Shown: positions 44,651 to 54,870 of the stretch, piece by piece
Numbering within the stretch: position 1 is the first letter of the stretch
Layout of the letters: each line of letters begins with the position of its first letter
DNA from: Melittangium boletus DSM 14713
Lineage (GTDB): Bacteria; Myxococcota; Myxococcia; Myxococcales; Myxococcaceae
Reading direction: 5' to 3'
NCBI RefSeq assembly: GCF_002305855.1
Contig: NZ_CP022163.1
Location: 310,292-374,291, forward strand
Length of the DNA stretch: 64,000 nt
Position numbers and translations under genes: made by a program
The notes under the pieces: model-generated
Seen by the model: the letters and a program-made list of their open reading frames with translations, nothing else
The model's database searches: none
What the model was told of the DNA's origin: nothing

Positions 44651-46210
44651 TCACTGGTCGTCGCACGGCGTGCCCAGACGGGCCCCCGTGTACACCCCGA
44701 GCTCGTTGTAGATGAGCGGCAGGTTCTCCTCGATGGGCACCGCGCGCAGCTCGATCTTCTTCTTCTTCTCGATCCACGACGAGGGCGCCTCCCGGTCCAC
44801 CAGCAGCCGCAGGTCGCCCTTCTTCGTGGAGAAGATCTCTCCCTTCGAGTCGGAGACCACGTCCTTCATCTGCTGCTGCTTGAGGTTGCCCTTGGGACCG
44901 ATGGAGACGCGGTAGCTGCGATCCTCCGGGAGGAAGCCCTTCTCCACCAGGTAGTAGCGGCCCGACTGGTCGCGCAACAGCGCGTAGGGCACGTACTTCT
45001 GCGGGTTGGGCTCGAAGGTGGCCTCGGCCACCATCTTCTCCGCCTGCTCGGCGTCCACCCGCGAGAACGGAATGGAGCGATCGCCACAGCGCACCGCGCA
45101 GGTGTTCTTCTCCTCGTCCAGCTCCACCTCCGAGTACAGGCCCATGTCGAGCCCCCGGAACGAGTGGTTCATGCTCTTGTTGTAGAAGCGCGGCTCGAGG
45201 AAGTGGTAGCCGGAGATGACCCAGGGCGGCTCGGCGACCTTGACGAAGCGCTTGCCATCGCCGTAGTCGAGCTGCACGCTCTGCTTCTCATCGGGGCGGA
45301 TCACCACGTAGTGCCCCTGGCCGTCCGTGCACACGCGGATCTTCTCCAGACGCATGCGCTCGGCGAGCTTCTCGCCGTTGCCGCGCGTGGACTCCAGGTT
45401 CTCCTTGAAGTACTTCGTGGCGAACTCCTCCTGGTTGGAAGCCTCCGTGGAGGTCGTCCACGTCAGGCCGCTCGCGGTCCGCTCCACCGCCAGCGCCCCG
45501 CCGAAGCGGCACACCACTTCCTTCGCCTGCGCCTGGACGACCTTCTTCGCCTCGGCCGACTCGCCGCACAGCCTGCGGAGCGAATCGAGAGGGGTCTCAC
45601 AGAACGAGGAGATGCTGTACTGCTTGATCTGCTCGTCGGAGATGCTCTTCCAGTCCACCTTGGCCACCGTCTGGGAGCCACAAGCCGCGTTCAGGCTCTT
45701 CACGGACGAGGCCAGGGACGTCTCGACCTGGGCCTCCTCGCCCTTGCGATCGAAGGCCATCCACTTCGTGATCGATCCCTCCGACTTCTGCTTCTGGTGG
45801 AGCGCGTACACGTCCTGGGGCTTGAGCGCCTTGCTGCGCGTGTCATCGAAGGAAACGAGCGTGCTGTCCCGGCGGCCCGGGATGTGGAGGTAATACCTGC
45901 GGCGATCCCCACCGGCGGACACGCTCAGGTAGACGGTGGCGTAGCGGCGGCCGTGCCACTGGGTGACGTAGCGCGTGTCCTGGCCGGACTTCTCGATGTC
46001 ATGGGGAAGGACCTTGCCGTCGAGCTCCGAGTCCGTGCCCTGGACGAGGAGGATGGCCTTCTTGCTGTCCTCGGGAGTGAGCGGAATGATCGCCACCTGC
46101 TCGCCATCGGAGCCCGAGTACACCTTGCCTTCTCCCACGGGGGCGGCGGCCAGGGAGGAGCCCGCCTTCAACACCGCGATCACGGCACACGTCGCCAGAA
46201 TGCCTCTCAC
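44651..46210 (-). CDS. Exported conserved hypothetical protein
   Basis: 519 residues with a Sec signal peptide (MRGILATCAVIAVLKAGSSLAAA). The mature protein is polar, with alternating beta-rich stretches, about eight Cys and a terminal CDDQ. It begins with GKVYSGSDGEQVAIIPL and has long Lys/Glu-rich helices in the middle. No family recognised. It follows the Ser/Thr kinase gene on the same strand with a 60-bp gap and may be linked to it. Confidence 0.7.
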   Translation of the reverse strand: MRGILATCAVIAVLKAGSSLAAAPVGEGKVYSGSDGEQVAIIPLTPEDSKKAILLVQGTDSELDGKVLPHDIEKSGQDTRYVTQWHGRRYATVYLSVSAGGDRRRYYLHIPGRRDSTLVSFDDTRSKALKPQDVYALHQKQKSEGSITKWMAFDRKGEEAQVETSLASSVKSLNAACGSQTVAKVDWKSISDEQIKQYSISSFCETPLDSLRRLCGESAEAKKVVQAQAKEVVCRFGGALAVERTASGLTWTTSTEASNQEEFATKYFKENLESTRGNGEKLAERMRLEKIRVCTDGQGHYVVIRPDEKQSVQLDYGDGKRFVKVAEPPWVISGYHFLEPRFYNKSMNHSFRGLDMGLYSEVELDEEKNTCAVRCGDRSIPFSRVDAEQAEKMVAEATFEPNPQKYVPYALLRDQSGRYYLVEKGFLPEDRSYRVSIGPKGNLKQQQMKDVVSDSKGEIFSTKKGDLRLLVDREAPSSWIEKKKKIELRAVPIEENLPLIYNELGVYTGARLGTPCDDQ

Positions 46211-46270
46211 ATCTGTCTCCTGTTGGTTGGGCGCCAGGGCTCCGAAGTGGGCTGGCGCGGATGGGCACGA

Positions 46271-48106
46271 CTAGAATTCGATTCCTTGTTTCTTGCAGTA
46301 TCGCTTCACCTGCACACGCACTCGGGACGCCATCGACTCCTGGCCCTCTCGCCACTTGGCTTGGGCCTGCCCCAATTCGCCACTGAGACAGCTTGCCCGC
46401 ACCTGCACAGAGTAAGCCTCGGCGGTGACACGTACCTGCTGACTCTGGCGGGCGAGGTCGAACGCCTCTCGGCCTCGTCCAGCCGTCAGTGCGGCCTCGG
46501 CCTCGTCCAACAACGCGCGCGCCTTCTCGGGCATATCCGCCGTCTTCGCCGGGGGCTTCGCTTGCGTACGGGATGTTACCTGTGCACGGGGCTTGTCCTT
46601 CACGGGGGCGACCGCCACCTGAGGAGCGGGCTCGGAGACGAGGTCTGGGTCCGATTCAGGAACTGGCGCGAAGACCGGGGCGGGAGGCGCAACGGGCTTT
46701 TCGGCCTGAACAGGAGCGCTCGGCTCGGGATGGGCCGCCACCGAGGGAGGGCTGGGCGGGACCGCGGGTGGATCCTCGGAGCGGGCCCCCATCCAGCCCC
46801 TCGCCGCCACGAGTCCGAGGATCAGCAGGCCCACGCCCGCGAGAGCCCCCCTGCGCCTTGATGACAGGACGGCGGGTGCACTGGGAGAGGCGCCGGTGGC
46901 GATGATCTCGGGAGCGGGAAGGACCGCGGGAGGAGGCGCCGGAATGTGCGTCGCACCCAGGCCCAACTCCTCCTCCGTGACGGCGTCCGGCATCGCGGCG
47001 GGAGGAGGCGTCGCGAAGCGCGCGGTCGACGCGGGGATGTGCGTCGCGCCCAGCCCGAGGTCGTCCTCACGCTCCGTGGCGGGAGGCGGCGTCGCGAAAC
47101 GCGCGGTCGACGAGGGCACATGCGTCGACCCCAACCCATCGTCCTCGAAGCGGCCCGTTCCCGCGGCCTCCGCCGCGTTGCGGGCCGCGAGCGACGCGGG
47201 CATCACCATGCCCGGAAGTGAGCGGAGGGGCGTGCCCGTCAACGCGGCGATGAAGGCCGCGACATCCGGAAAACGATCATCGGGCGTCTTGGACAGGGCC
47301 CGATTCACGGCCGCGATGACGGACTCGGGCGCCTCCAGGCAGAGGCTCGCCAGGGGCTCGGGCTGCGTGTGGATGATGCGGAACATCACCTGCACGACGC
47401 TCAAGCCCGGCTCGGCCGCGAACGGAGGGCGGCCCGTCAACATCTCGTAGACGATGCAGCCGAGCGCGAAGAGATCCGTCCGGGCGCTGATCTCGCTGTT
47501 CTTCCCCAGGGCCTGCTCGGGCGCCATGTACTGCGGCGTGCCCATGAGCACCGAGTCCTGGGTCTGGAGCGTCTTCGAATCGAGCATCTTGGAGATGCCG
47601 AAATCCAGCAGCTTCACCTGCTCGCCCACCGTGCCTCCGGAGTCGGTGGGCACGAGGAAGACGTTGGCCGGTTTGAGATCCCGGTGGACGATCCCCGCGC
47701 GGTGCGCCGCCTGGAGTCCAGAGCCCATCTGCCTCACGAGGCCCATCGCCTCGGAGAGCGGCAGCGGACCGCGCTCCAGGCGCTGTTCGAGGCTTTCTCC
47801 GCGCAGGTACTCCATCACCAGGAAGGGCGTGCCGTCCTGGAGCGTGTCGAAGTCGAGCACCTCGACGATGTTCGGATGGCCGAGCTGGGAGGCGATCTCC
47901 GCTTCCCGCTGGAAGCGCGCGTACAGCTCCGGGTTGAGGCTCGCGCTGTGGAGGAGGACCTTGACGGCCACCTGCTTGCCCCGGAGCCGGCGGTGGCGCG
48001 CGAGGAACACAGCGCCCATGCCTCCCTTGCCGAGCAAGGACGTGATTTCGTACGTGTCCCGCAGGACCGAGCCCACGCGAATGTCAGTGGAAACCGGTTG
48101 AGTCAT
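46271..48106 (-). CDS. Membrane Ser/Thr protein kinase with repeated Thr-rich linker
   Basis: 611 residues. Hanks-type kinase domain (about 18-290): glycine loop GKGGMG, Lys49, HRDLKPANV with Asp143, DFG 168-170, APE 195-197. A linker carries three copies of a (G/A)THxP-type repeat at about 321-400, then one membrane helix (ALAGVGLLILGLVAARGWM, about 421-439), a Pro-rich spacer and a C-terminal helical domain (LLDEAEAALTAGRGREAFDL) ending CKKQGIEF. All catalytic residues are present. The kinase faces the cytoplasm and the C-terminal part the periplasm. Confidence 0.92.
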   Translation of the reverse strand: MTQPVSTDIRVGSVLRDTYEITSLLGKGGMGAVFLARHRRLRGKQVAVKVLLHSASLNPELYARFQREAEIASQLGHPNIVEVLDFDTLQDGTPFLVMEYLRGESLEQRLERGPLPLSEAMGLVRQMGSGLQAAHRAGIVHRDLKPANVFLVPTDSGGTVGEQVKLLDFGISKMLDSKTLQTQDSVLMGTPQYMAPEQALGKNSEISARTDLFALGCIVYEMLTGRPPFAAEPGLSVVQVMFRIIHTQPEPLASLCLEAPESVIAAVNRALSKTPDDRFPDVAAFIAALTGTPLRSLPGMVMPASLAARNAAEAAGTGRFEDDGLGSTHVPSSTARFATPPPATEREDDLGLGATHIPASTARFATPPPAAMPDAVTEEELGLGATHIPAPPPAVLPAPEIIATGASPSAPAVLSSRRRGALAGVGLLILGLVAARGWMGARSEDPPAVPPSPPSVAAHPEPSAPVQAEKPVAPPAPVFAPVPESDPDLVSEPAPQVAVAPVKDKPRAQVTSRTQAKPPAKTADMPEKARALLDEAEAALTAGRGREAFDLARQSQQVRVTAEAYSVQVRASCLSGELGQAQAKWREGQESMASRVRVQVKRYCKKQGIEF

Positions 48107-48185
48107 GGAGGAAGGAAGGGCACTCCCCTGGGCCCGGGAGGAAGACTTAGCCCGCTTCGACCCGCCTCCGCCAGACGCGGCGCGT

Positions 48186-49286
48186 TCAACCCCCGCCGCG
48201 GCCCAGGCGGCCCTCGCCGCGCAGCCACAGCAGGAAGGCCCCCACCACCAGCAGCGACGTGGGCAGCCATGCCGCCACCGCGGGGGACAGCCGCTCGGAG
48301 AGCGCCAGGGTTCGGGCCACCACCATCAGGCTCCACATCGTCACGCAGACGAGAAGGCCCTCGACGATGGCCACGGTCAAGTGACCCTTGCGGCTCGGGC
48401 GCAGGGCGAGCCCCACCGCCAGCAGCGCCGCGGGAAAGCCCGCCAGCGGATAGGCGAAGCGGTTGTGCAGCGCGAGCGAGAACTGCCGGCTGTCCAGGCC
48501 CACCTCGCCGCGCGTACGGATCTGCTCGCGCAGCACCGCCAGCCGCATCTGCTCGGGGCGGCCGGGACGGATGCGGAACGTCTTCGCGTTCGCGCCCAGG
48601 TCGTACTCGCCCTCGGCGCTCTCACTCACCCGCGACTGGCCATCCGGCGTGAAGGTGCGGTCCACCACGCCCTCCAACCGCCAACGGGTGCCCTCCAGCG
48701 GACGCATGAACTTCGCGTCCAGGCGCCGCGCCAGCCGGAAGTCCGGCGTCACGGTGAGGATGGCCACGTTCTCGAAGCCCTCCTCCGCGCTGCCTCCGCG
48801 CAGGTAGAAGATCTGGTCTCCCTTGCGGAACCACTGCTTGGGGTTGTTGTACAGGCCCCAGTCGCCCCAGCGGTTGAAGCGCTGGGTGGTGATCTCCTCC
48901 ACGGTGCGGCTCGCCTTCACCGCCACCCACTCGTCGAAGGCGATGAGTCCGGTGCACGCGACCGCCACGCAGGCCGCCACGGGCAGGTAGAGCGCCTTGG
49001 GCCCGAAGGCGAGCGCCCGCATCGCCGTCACCTCGCCGCGCTTGCGCAGGGCGGACACAGAGGCTCCCGCGGCCAGGAGCAGCGCCGCCGGCCCGAGTTG
49101 CTGCACGGCGAGCAGCGCCTTGTTGGCGTAGAGGACCAGGACGTTCCACACCCAGCCCTCGCCGGTGTAGTTGCGCGCGCGGTCCACGAAGTCCACCACG
49201 AGGAACACCGCGACGAGGGCGGCGAGGATGCCCACCGCGAAGCCCAGGTACGTGCGGACCACGTAGCGAAAGAGCGTCCCGCTCAC
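48186..49286 (-). CDS. lptG: LPS export permease LptG
   Basis: 366 residues of the YjgP/YjgQ family: two N-terminal and four C-terminal membrane helices around a periplasmic beta-jellyroll. First helix YLGFAVGILAALVAVFLVV with VDFVDRARNY typical of LptG. GTG start at 49286 overlaps the lptF stop as GTGA. With LptF and LptB2 it extracts LPS from the inner membrane. The in-frame extension to 49466 is not used. Confidence 0.9.
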   Translation of the reverse strand: MSGTLFRYVVRTYLGFAVGILAALVAVFLVVDFVDRARNYTGEGWVWNVLVLYANKALLAVQQLGPAALLLAAGASVSALRKRGEVTAMRALAFGPKALYLPVAACVAVACTGLIAFDEWVAVKASRTVEEITTQRFNRWGDWGLYNNPKQWFRKGDQIFYLRGGSAEEGFENVAILTVTPDFRLARRLDAKFMRPLEGTRWRLEGVVDRTFTPDGQSRVSESAEGEYDLGANAKTFRIRPGRPEQMRLAVLREQIRTRGEVGLDSRQFSLALHNRFAYPLAGFPAALLAVGLALRPSRKGHLTVAIVEGLLVCVTMWSLMVVARTLALSERLSPAVAAWLPTSLLVVGAFLLWLRGEGRLGRGGG

Positions 49287-50395
49287 CGCACCGTCCCCGA
49301 GCGATTGACGCGGTACATGGCCACGAGGCCCGCCGCGCAGAAGATGACGTTGGCGAGCTGCCCGGCCAGGAGCACCGGCATCCGGCCCTGTTGCCCCATC
49401 TGCTCGAAGAGACGCATGAGCAGGTAGAAGAGCACATAGCCCCCCAGCGTGAGCAGGTAGCCCCACGCGCGTCCGCCCTGGCGGCGGCCGATGGCCAGCG
49501 GCGTGCCCAGCAGCGCGAAGGACAAGGGGGCGAGCGCGTTGCCCAGACGGTTGTGCAGCGCCATGAGGAAGGAGCGCGGATCTCCACCGGTGCGCTCGGC
49601 CTCGTCCGCGGCCTGTAGCAATTCCCGAGGCGTCAGTTCCTCCTTGGGCGAGCGGAAGCGATTGCGCCGCCCCAGCGAGCCCTCCACGCCCACGGCGATC
49701 TCCGCCTCCTGGAAGGAGACGACGGAATAACTCGAGGTGCCCCGGTTGGAGCGGTGGGCCTCGCCATCCTCGAGCACCAGCGTGAGCACCTGCCCGGAGG
49801 TGTTGGTGTTCACCCGGCCGGTCTGCGCGAGCATCAACAGGGGCGCGGCGGGATCCCGGTCGTCATTGAGCAGGACATGGGTCCAGCGGCGGTCCGTGCC
49901 CTCCACGCGCTCGGCGTAGAGGGTGAGGTTGGACAGGTCCTCGTAGAAGACGCCCGGCTTCACGTCTCCCACGACGTTCTTCTTGATGATCTCCGCCACG
50001 AACTCCTTCACGCGGGTGAGGCCCCAGGGCTCGGCGGTGGAGGTGAGCAGCACCATCAACGCGGAGAGCACCACCCCGACGAACAGCGGTCCGGCGAGCA
50101 ACTGCACCGGGCCGATGCCGAGCGCCTGCAGAGCGGTGAGCTCCCGATCCTCCGCGAGCCGGCCCAACCCCAGGAGGATGGCCAGCAGGAAAGCGATGGG
50201 CAGCGCCATCATCAGGAAGTGGGGCGCGAGGAAGAGGAGGAGGCTCCCCATGTCGACCAGCGTCACCGCCGAGCCGAGCAGCACGTCCGTGCCGCGCAGG
50301 AACTGCATGACGAAGAGCAGCAGGAACAGGAAGGCCACCCACACCACGAGGGGGACGACCAGTTCCTTCAGCAGGTAGCGCGAGAGCAGTTTCAC
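49283..50395 (-). CDS. lptF: LPS export permease LptF
   Basis: 370 residues, same family as LptG. N-terminus [20 protein letters not shown], then two further helices, periplasmic domain, and C-terminal helices around FALLGTPLAIGRRQGGRAWG. The GTG at 50395 overlaps the purD stop as GTGA, so translation is probably coupled to purD. The long upstream open frame (to 50743) is an antisense artefact of purD. Confidence 0.9.
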   Translation of the reverse strand: MKLLSRYLLKELVVPLVVWVAFLFLLLFVMQFLRGTDVLLGSAVTLVDMGSLLLFLAPHFLMMALPIAFLLAILLGLGRLAEDRELTALQALGIGPVQLLAGPLFVGVVLSALMVLLTSTAEPWGLTRVKEFVAEIIKKNVVGDVKPGVFYEDLSNLTLYAERVEGTDRRWTHVLLNDDRDPAAPLLMLAQTGRVNTNTSGQVLTLVLEDGEAHRSNRGTSSYSVVSFQEAEIAVGVEGSLGRRNRFRSPKEELTPRELLQAADEAERTGGDPRSFLMALHNRLGNALAPLSFALLGTPLAIGRRQGGRAWGYLLTLGGYVLFYLLMRLFEQMGQQGRMPVLLAGQLANVIFCAAGLVAMYRVNRSGTVR

Positions 50396-51660
50396 GGCGT
50401 CACGGCGGGCGCCCGCAACCCCTTGGCGCCGATGTCGCGGCGGAAGTGCATGCCCTCGAAGCGGATGGACTCCACGGCGGCGTACGCCTGGGCTCGGGCC
50501 TCGGCCAGGTCCGCGCCCCGCGCGCACACGGTGAGCACCCGGCCGCCCGCCGTGAGCCACGCCCCGTCCCGCTCCGCCACTCCCGCGACGAACACCGGAC
50601 AGGAGGAGGGCACCGCGTCGACGCCCTCGATGCGCGCGCCCTTGCGCGGCGCCTCCGGGTAGCCCTGGGCCGCGAGCACCACGCCCACCGAGGCACCGGG
50701 GTGCACCGCGAGCGGGCGCTGCTCCAACTGGCCTCGCGCGCACGCGTCCAGCAGCGGCAGGACGTCCTCGGCCAGTTGCATCATCAGCACCTGCGTCTCC
50801 GGATCGCCGAAGCGCGCGTTGAACTCGAGCACCTTGGGCCCATTCCGGGTCAGCATCAGTCCCGCGTACAGGGCGCCCCGGAAGGGCGTGCCCCGTGCCC
50901 GCAGCACCTTCAGGGTCGGCGCGATGACCGACTCCCCCACCTCCGCGAGTTGCGCGGGCGACAGGAAAGGGGCTGGCGCATACGCGCCCATGCCACCGGT
51001 GTTGGGGCCCGTGTCTCCCTCCCCCACCCGCTTGTGATCCTGCGCGGGCGGCAGGAGCACGTAGCGCTCGCCGTCACACAGGGCGATGACGGACACCTCC
51101 TCGCCCTCCAGCAACTCCTCGAGCACCAGGCGCTGACCCGCGCTGCCCATGGCGCCCACCGAGCGAACCGCCTCACGCGCGGCCTCGGCGTCGTGCGCCA
51201 CGATGACGCCCTTGCCCGCGGCGAGCCCGTCCGCCTTGACGACGATGCGGCCCTGCGCCACCGCATATGCCTCGGCCTCGGCCAGGTCGGTGAAGACGCG
51301 GTAGCCCGCGGTGGGCACCCCCGCGTCGATCATGATCTCCTTGGCGAAGGCCTTGGAGCCCTCGATGCGCGCGGCGGCGGCCACCGGCCCGAAGCACGGG
51401 ATGCCCGCCTCGGCGAGCGCGTCCGCCACGCCCGCGACCAGCGGCGCCTCGGGGCCCACCACCACCAGATCCACCGCCTCGCGCCGGGCGAGCGCCACCA
51501 CGGCGCCGGGCGACTCCGCCTCCAACGCCACGGGGGTACCCACGCGCGCACTGCCCACGTTGCCCGGCCCCAGCAGGAGCTGGGTGAGCCGGGGGCTCTG
51601 GGCCAGCTTCCACGCGAGCGCGTGCTCGCGAGCGCCGGAGCCGAGGAGAAGAACCTTCAC
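50392..51660 (-). CDS. purD: Phosphoribosylamine-glycine ligase
   Basis: 422 residues, ATP-grasp enzyme of purine synthesis step 2. N-terminal [30 protein letters not shown]-grasp core [16 protein letters not shown], the [13 protein letters not shown] motif and [14 protein letters not shown] start with GAGG five bases before, one base after the stop of the zinc-ribbon/TPR gene. Full length for the family. Confidence 0.96.
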   Translation of the reverse strand: MKVLLLGSGAREHALAWKLAQSPRLTQLLLGPGNVGSARVGTPVALEAESPGAVVALARREAVDLVVVGPEAPLVAGVADALAEAGIPCFGPVAAAARIEGSKAFAKEIMIDAGVPTAGYRVFTDLAEAEAYAVAQGRIVVKADGLAAGKGVIVAHDAEAAREAVRSVGAMGSAGQRLVLEELLEGEEVSVIALCDGERYVLLPPAQDHKRVGEGDTGPNTGGMGAYAPAPFLSPAQLAEVGESVIAPTLKVLRARGTPFRGALYAGLMLTRNGPKVLEFNARFGDPETQVLMMQLAEDVLPLLDACARGQLEQRPLAVHPGASVGVVLAAQGYPEAPRKGARIEGVDAVPSSCPVFVAGVAERDGAWLTAGGRVLTVCARGADLAEARAQAYAAVESIRFEGMHFRRDIGAKGLRAPAVTP

Positions 51661-54077
51661 GTCAACCTCGTTTGTCGAGCTGGTAGAGGACGCGCTTGGC
51701 GGGCAGGTACGAGGGATCCAACCCCAGCAGCCGCACCAACCGCTCCTTGACGGGCGCGGAACCGGAGGCGGCCTCCAACTCGTCCAGCTTCACCTCGGCC
51801 GCGTACAGCCTCGGAGCGAGTTGGATGGCATCCCGCAGGGAGCGCTTGGCGGGTTCCACCTGCTTGGACTCGGCCAGCACGAGCCCCTGGGCGAGGTGGG
51901 CGATGGCCACCTGACGGCCGCCATCCACCGCGCGCGCGGCATAGGTCCGGGCCGAGTTCATGTCCTTGCGCCCCATCGCGAGCAACGCGCGCAACGCGAA
52001 CGAGGGAGCGTGCGTGGCATCCACCTCGGCCACCTTCTTGAACATCTTCTCCGCGTTGGAGGCATCCCCCAGGTGGAAGCGCAGCAGGCCCTCGTACAGG
52101 TGGGGAAGCAGATCGTCCTCTCCCCGAGAGGTCGCCGCGACGGCGCCCTCGAGTCCCACCAGGAACTCGGCGTTGCGCAGGTAGAAGGGGGTGACCACGG
52201 GACGCGGCGTGAGGCGGAGGGGATCCGCCTGGATGGCCTGGGCGAAGTAGCGGAAGGACTCATCCCGGCGGCCCTCCTGCGCGGCGGCGACTCCGGCCAG
52301 CAGCAAGGCGTCCGTGCGACGCGGGTCGAGCTTCGCCGCCTCCGTGAACGGCGCGATCGCCTCGGCGGGCTTGCGCTCGAGCAGACGAATCCGGCCCTCG
52401 AGCATCTTCTCCAGGGAGAGGTCTCCCAGGTGGCCCTTGAGCGTGGCGAGGTGGGTGGACGCCTCGGCGGCGTCCTTGCGCGCCAGCGCCACGAGCAGGA
52501 GCTGCAGGTGGACCGGTGGGTTGTTCTTCACCAGTTGCAGGGCCTCGCGGCCCGCCTTGGCGGAAGCTTCCAGGTTGTTGGACAACCGCTCGGCGGCCGA
52601 CAGGTGCAGCAGCAGTTCCGCCACGTCGCGCTCGTCGTACTTGTCCCGGTTGCGCAGCAGGCCGCGCAGGGACGACAGCGCCGCGGGCACCCCACCCTCC
52701 ACCTGGTAGCGCATCACCGCGAGCGCCAACTGGGCCTGGATGTCATTGGGAGCGCTCTTGAGACGCGCCTCGTAGAGCTGACGTGCCAGCGGCACCTCTC
52801 CCACTTCCATGTAGATACGAGCCAGGGTGGTGCGCGTCTCCCAGTGCTCGGGATCCTGCTCGAGCCGCTTCTGCAACCGGCCGATCGCCAGCGAGTAGTC
52901 GCCCGACGTCTCATCCGCCAGCGCGCGGTAGTAGTGCACACGCTGCAGATCCGGGGCGATGGCCAGCGCCGACTCGAAGTGCTGCGTGGCCAGCTCCCGC
53001 GAGGAGCCCAGGAAGGTGCGGCCGAGCAGCAGGTGGGCCTCGGCCTTCGGCGCCGCGGAGCCCGCGGGGGCGTTGAGCACTTCCTCCGCGAGCTTGCGCG
53101 CCTGATCCAGGTTCTGCTCGTCCCCGGAGCGGGCCAGCAGCAGGTTCGCATGCGCCACCAGGAGATCCGGGGCACGCTGAGCCCGGCCCTCGGCGGCTTC
53201 GATCAACATGCGCGCTTCCTGGAAGGTCGCGTCATCCATGAACGAGCCACTGCCCAGGGAGATCGCCTGGACATAGCCGCCGATGGCGACGTCGCTCCGT
53301 GGATCCAACAGCACCGCGCGCTGGAAGGACTCCGCCGCCTGCAGATAGGCGAAGCGTTGATCCTTCGCGAGCAGCGTCTGCCCCTGCTCGATGAGCTGTT
53401 TGCTGTCTCCTTCCTGGGCATCCACGAACATGAGCTGCCAGCGAGGCAGCACGGCCTCGATCGCGGGGGGCAGCGCGGCCGACGCGGAAGCACCTCCACC
53501 GCCCGACGCTCCGGCCCCACTCCCGGCCGGCTGGCCCACCAGGGCCCGGACCTCGGGAACGAAGAAGTAGGCGGCCCCACCCGCTCCCGCGAGCAGCAGG
53601 AGCACCAGCACGGCCACCAGGGGGCCCTTGCTCCGGCCACTGGAGGCCGACACGGCCACGCCGGTACGCGCGACCACGGGGCGAGCGGCGCTTCGGGGCT
53701 CGGCGGGCAGGGCGGGCGCGGGAGCACGTGCGCCACCCCCCTCGGGTGCCGCCACCGGGGCCGCCGCACTGGCCGACATGGACGAGTCCATCGGCGGCAG
53801 GTCGATGACCTCCACGGAGCGGTTCTCGGGGACGGGAGCGGGCACGGGCTTCTGGGCGCGCTGCCGGCAGTCCTCACAGGCCCCGAGCGCCTGATCGAAT
53901 GGATCCACGAGCGGCTTGCCACATTCACGGCAGCCGCGCGGAGTCGGGGCGGGAGCGGGCGCCACCGGGGCGGGAGCCGGAGCCGCCACGCCGGGCGAGG
54001 CGGACGTGGGCGGTGCCCCGAAGAAGTCCATCAGGGGATCCGCCTCGGCGGACGCGGAGGCGGGAGCGGGCTCCTCC

Positions 54078-54183
54078 ACGGGCGGCGGCGGGGAGTAGCC
54101 GGGAGGCGCGTTGAAGTCGAACAGCGCGTCGTCCGATGAATCCGGGAACGCCGCGGCGGCCGGCTTGGGCTGCGGCGCGGGCG
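54078..54183. repeat. Tandem repeat, copy 1, in the zinc-ribbon/TPR linker
   Basis: 106 bp repeated at 54195-54300 (offset 117 bp, 39 codons) with few mismatches; encodes [20 protein letters not shown]. Confidence 0.85.
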
Positions 54184-54194
54184 CGGGATCCGGA

Positions 54195-54300
54195 ACGGGC
54201 GGCGGCGGGGAGTAGCCGGGAGGCGCGTTGAAGTCGAACAGCGCGTCGTCCGATGGATCCGGGAACGCCGCGACGGCCGGCTTGGGCTGCGGCGCGGGCC
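54195..54300. repeat. Tandem repeat, copy 2, in the zinc-ribbon/TPR linker
   Basis: Second copy of the unit at 54078-54183, keeping the reading frame. Confidence 0.85.
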
Positions 54301-54870
54301 GGGCCTGCATGGGCGCGGCCGGCTTGGGCGCTGGAGCGGGCGGTGGCGGCTGGGCGATGTCGTCGAACAGCAGATCGCCCGACGGCAGCGAATAGCCCGG
54401 GGTGTTCGGCCGGGGGTCCTCGGTGTCGAGCACCGGGTTCGAGGGCGAGGACGCGGTGAGATCGGCGAGGTCGCCGAACAGGGAATCCTTCGAGGCCGCT
54501 GGTGCCCCGCCTGGAGACGCGAGGTCATCCAGCAGCGAGCCAGGCGACGACTCCGATGAGTCGGGCGGCGCGAGATCTCCCAGGTCGCCGAAGAGCTCAT
54601 CGGACAGGGAGGCGGACGGCGTCAGGGGGCGCGCCAGTGCGGCGGGCTTGGGCGCGGGGGCCGCGGGCTTGGGCGCCGGGGCGGCGGGTTTGGCGGCCAC
54701 CGCGGGTTTGGGCGCCGGAGCGGCGGGGCGGCGGGCGCGGGGGAGTCCTCGCGCTTCACCAGTTGGAGGTGGCGGCAGCGTGGACATTGCGCACGCACAC
54801 CCTTGGGAGTGATGACCCGGTCATCGATGGCGTAGGCCGCCGCGCATTTTTGGCAGGAGATCCGCATGGC

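Larger units (their letters stand above)
51662..54867 (-). pseudogene. Zinc-ribbon / TPR membrane protein, frameshifted
   Basis: Two overlapping frames make one protein. The first encodes [20 protein letters not shown] with an MJ0042-type zinc ribbon (Cys5, Cys8, Cys28, Cys31) from the ATG at 54867. The second, open from 54787, holds a Pro/Ala-rich acidic linker with a 39-residue tandem repeat, a second zinc ribbon (CRECGKP...CEDC), one membrane helix ([20 protein letters not shown]) and about fifteen TPR-like repeats. Restoring one C in the run at 54725-54728 joins them. Sequencing error or true mutation cannot be told apart. It sits between purH and purD, four bases after purH. Related myxobacterial proteins are common; function unknown. 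Confidence 0.75.
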
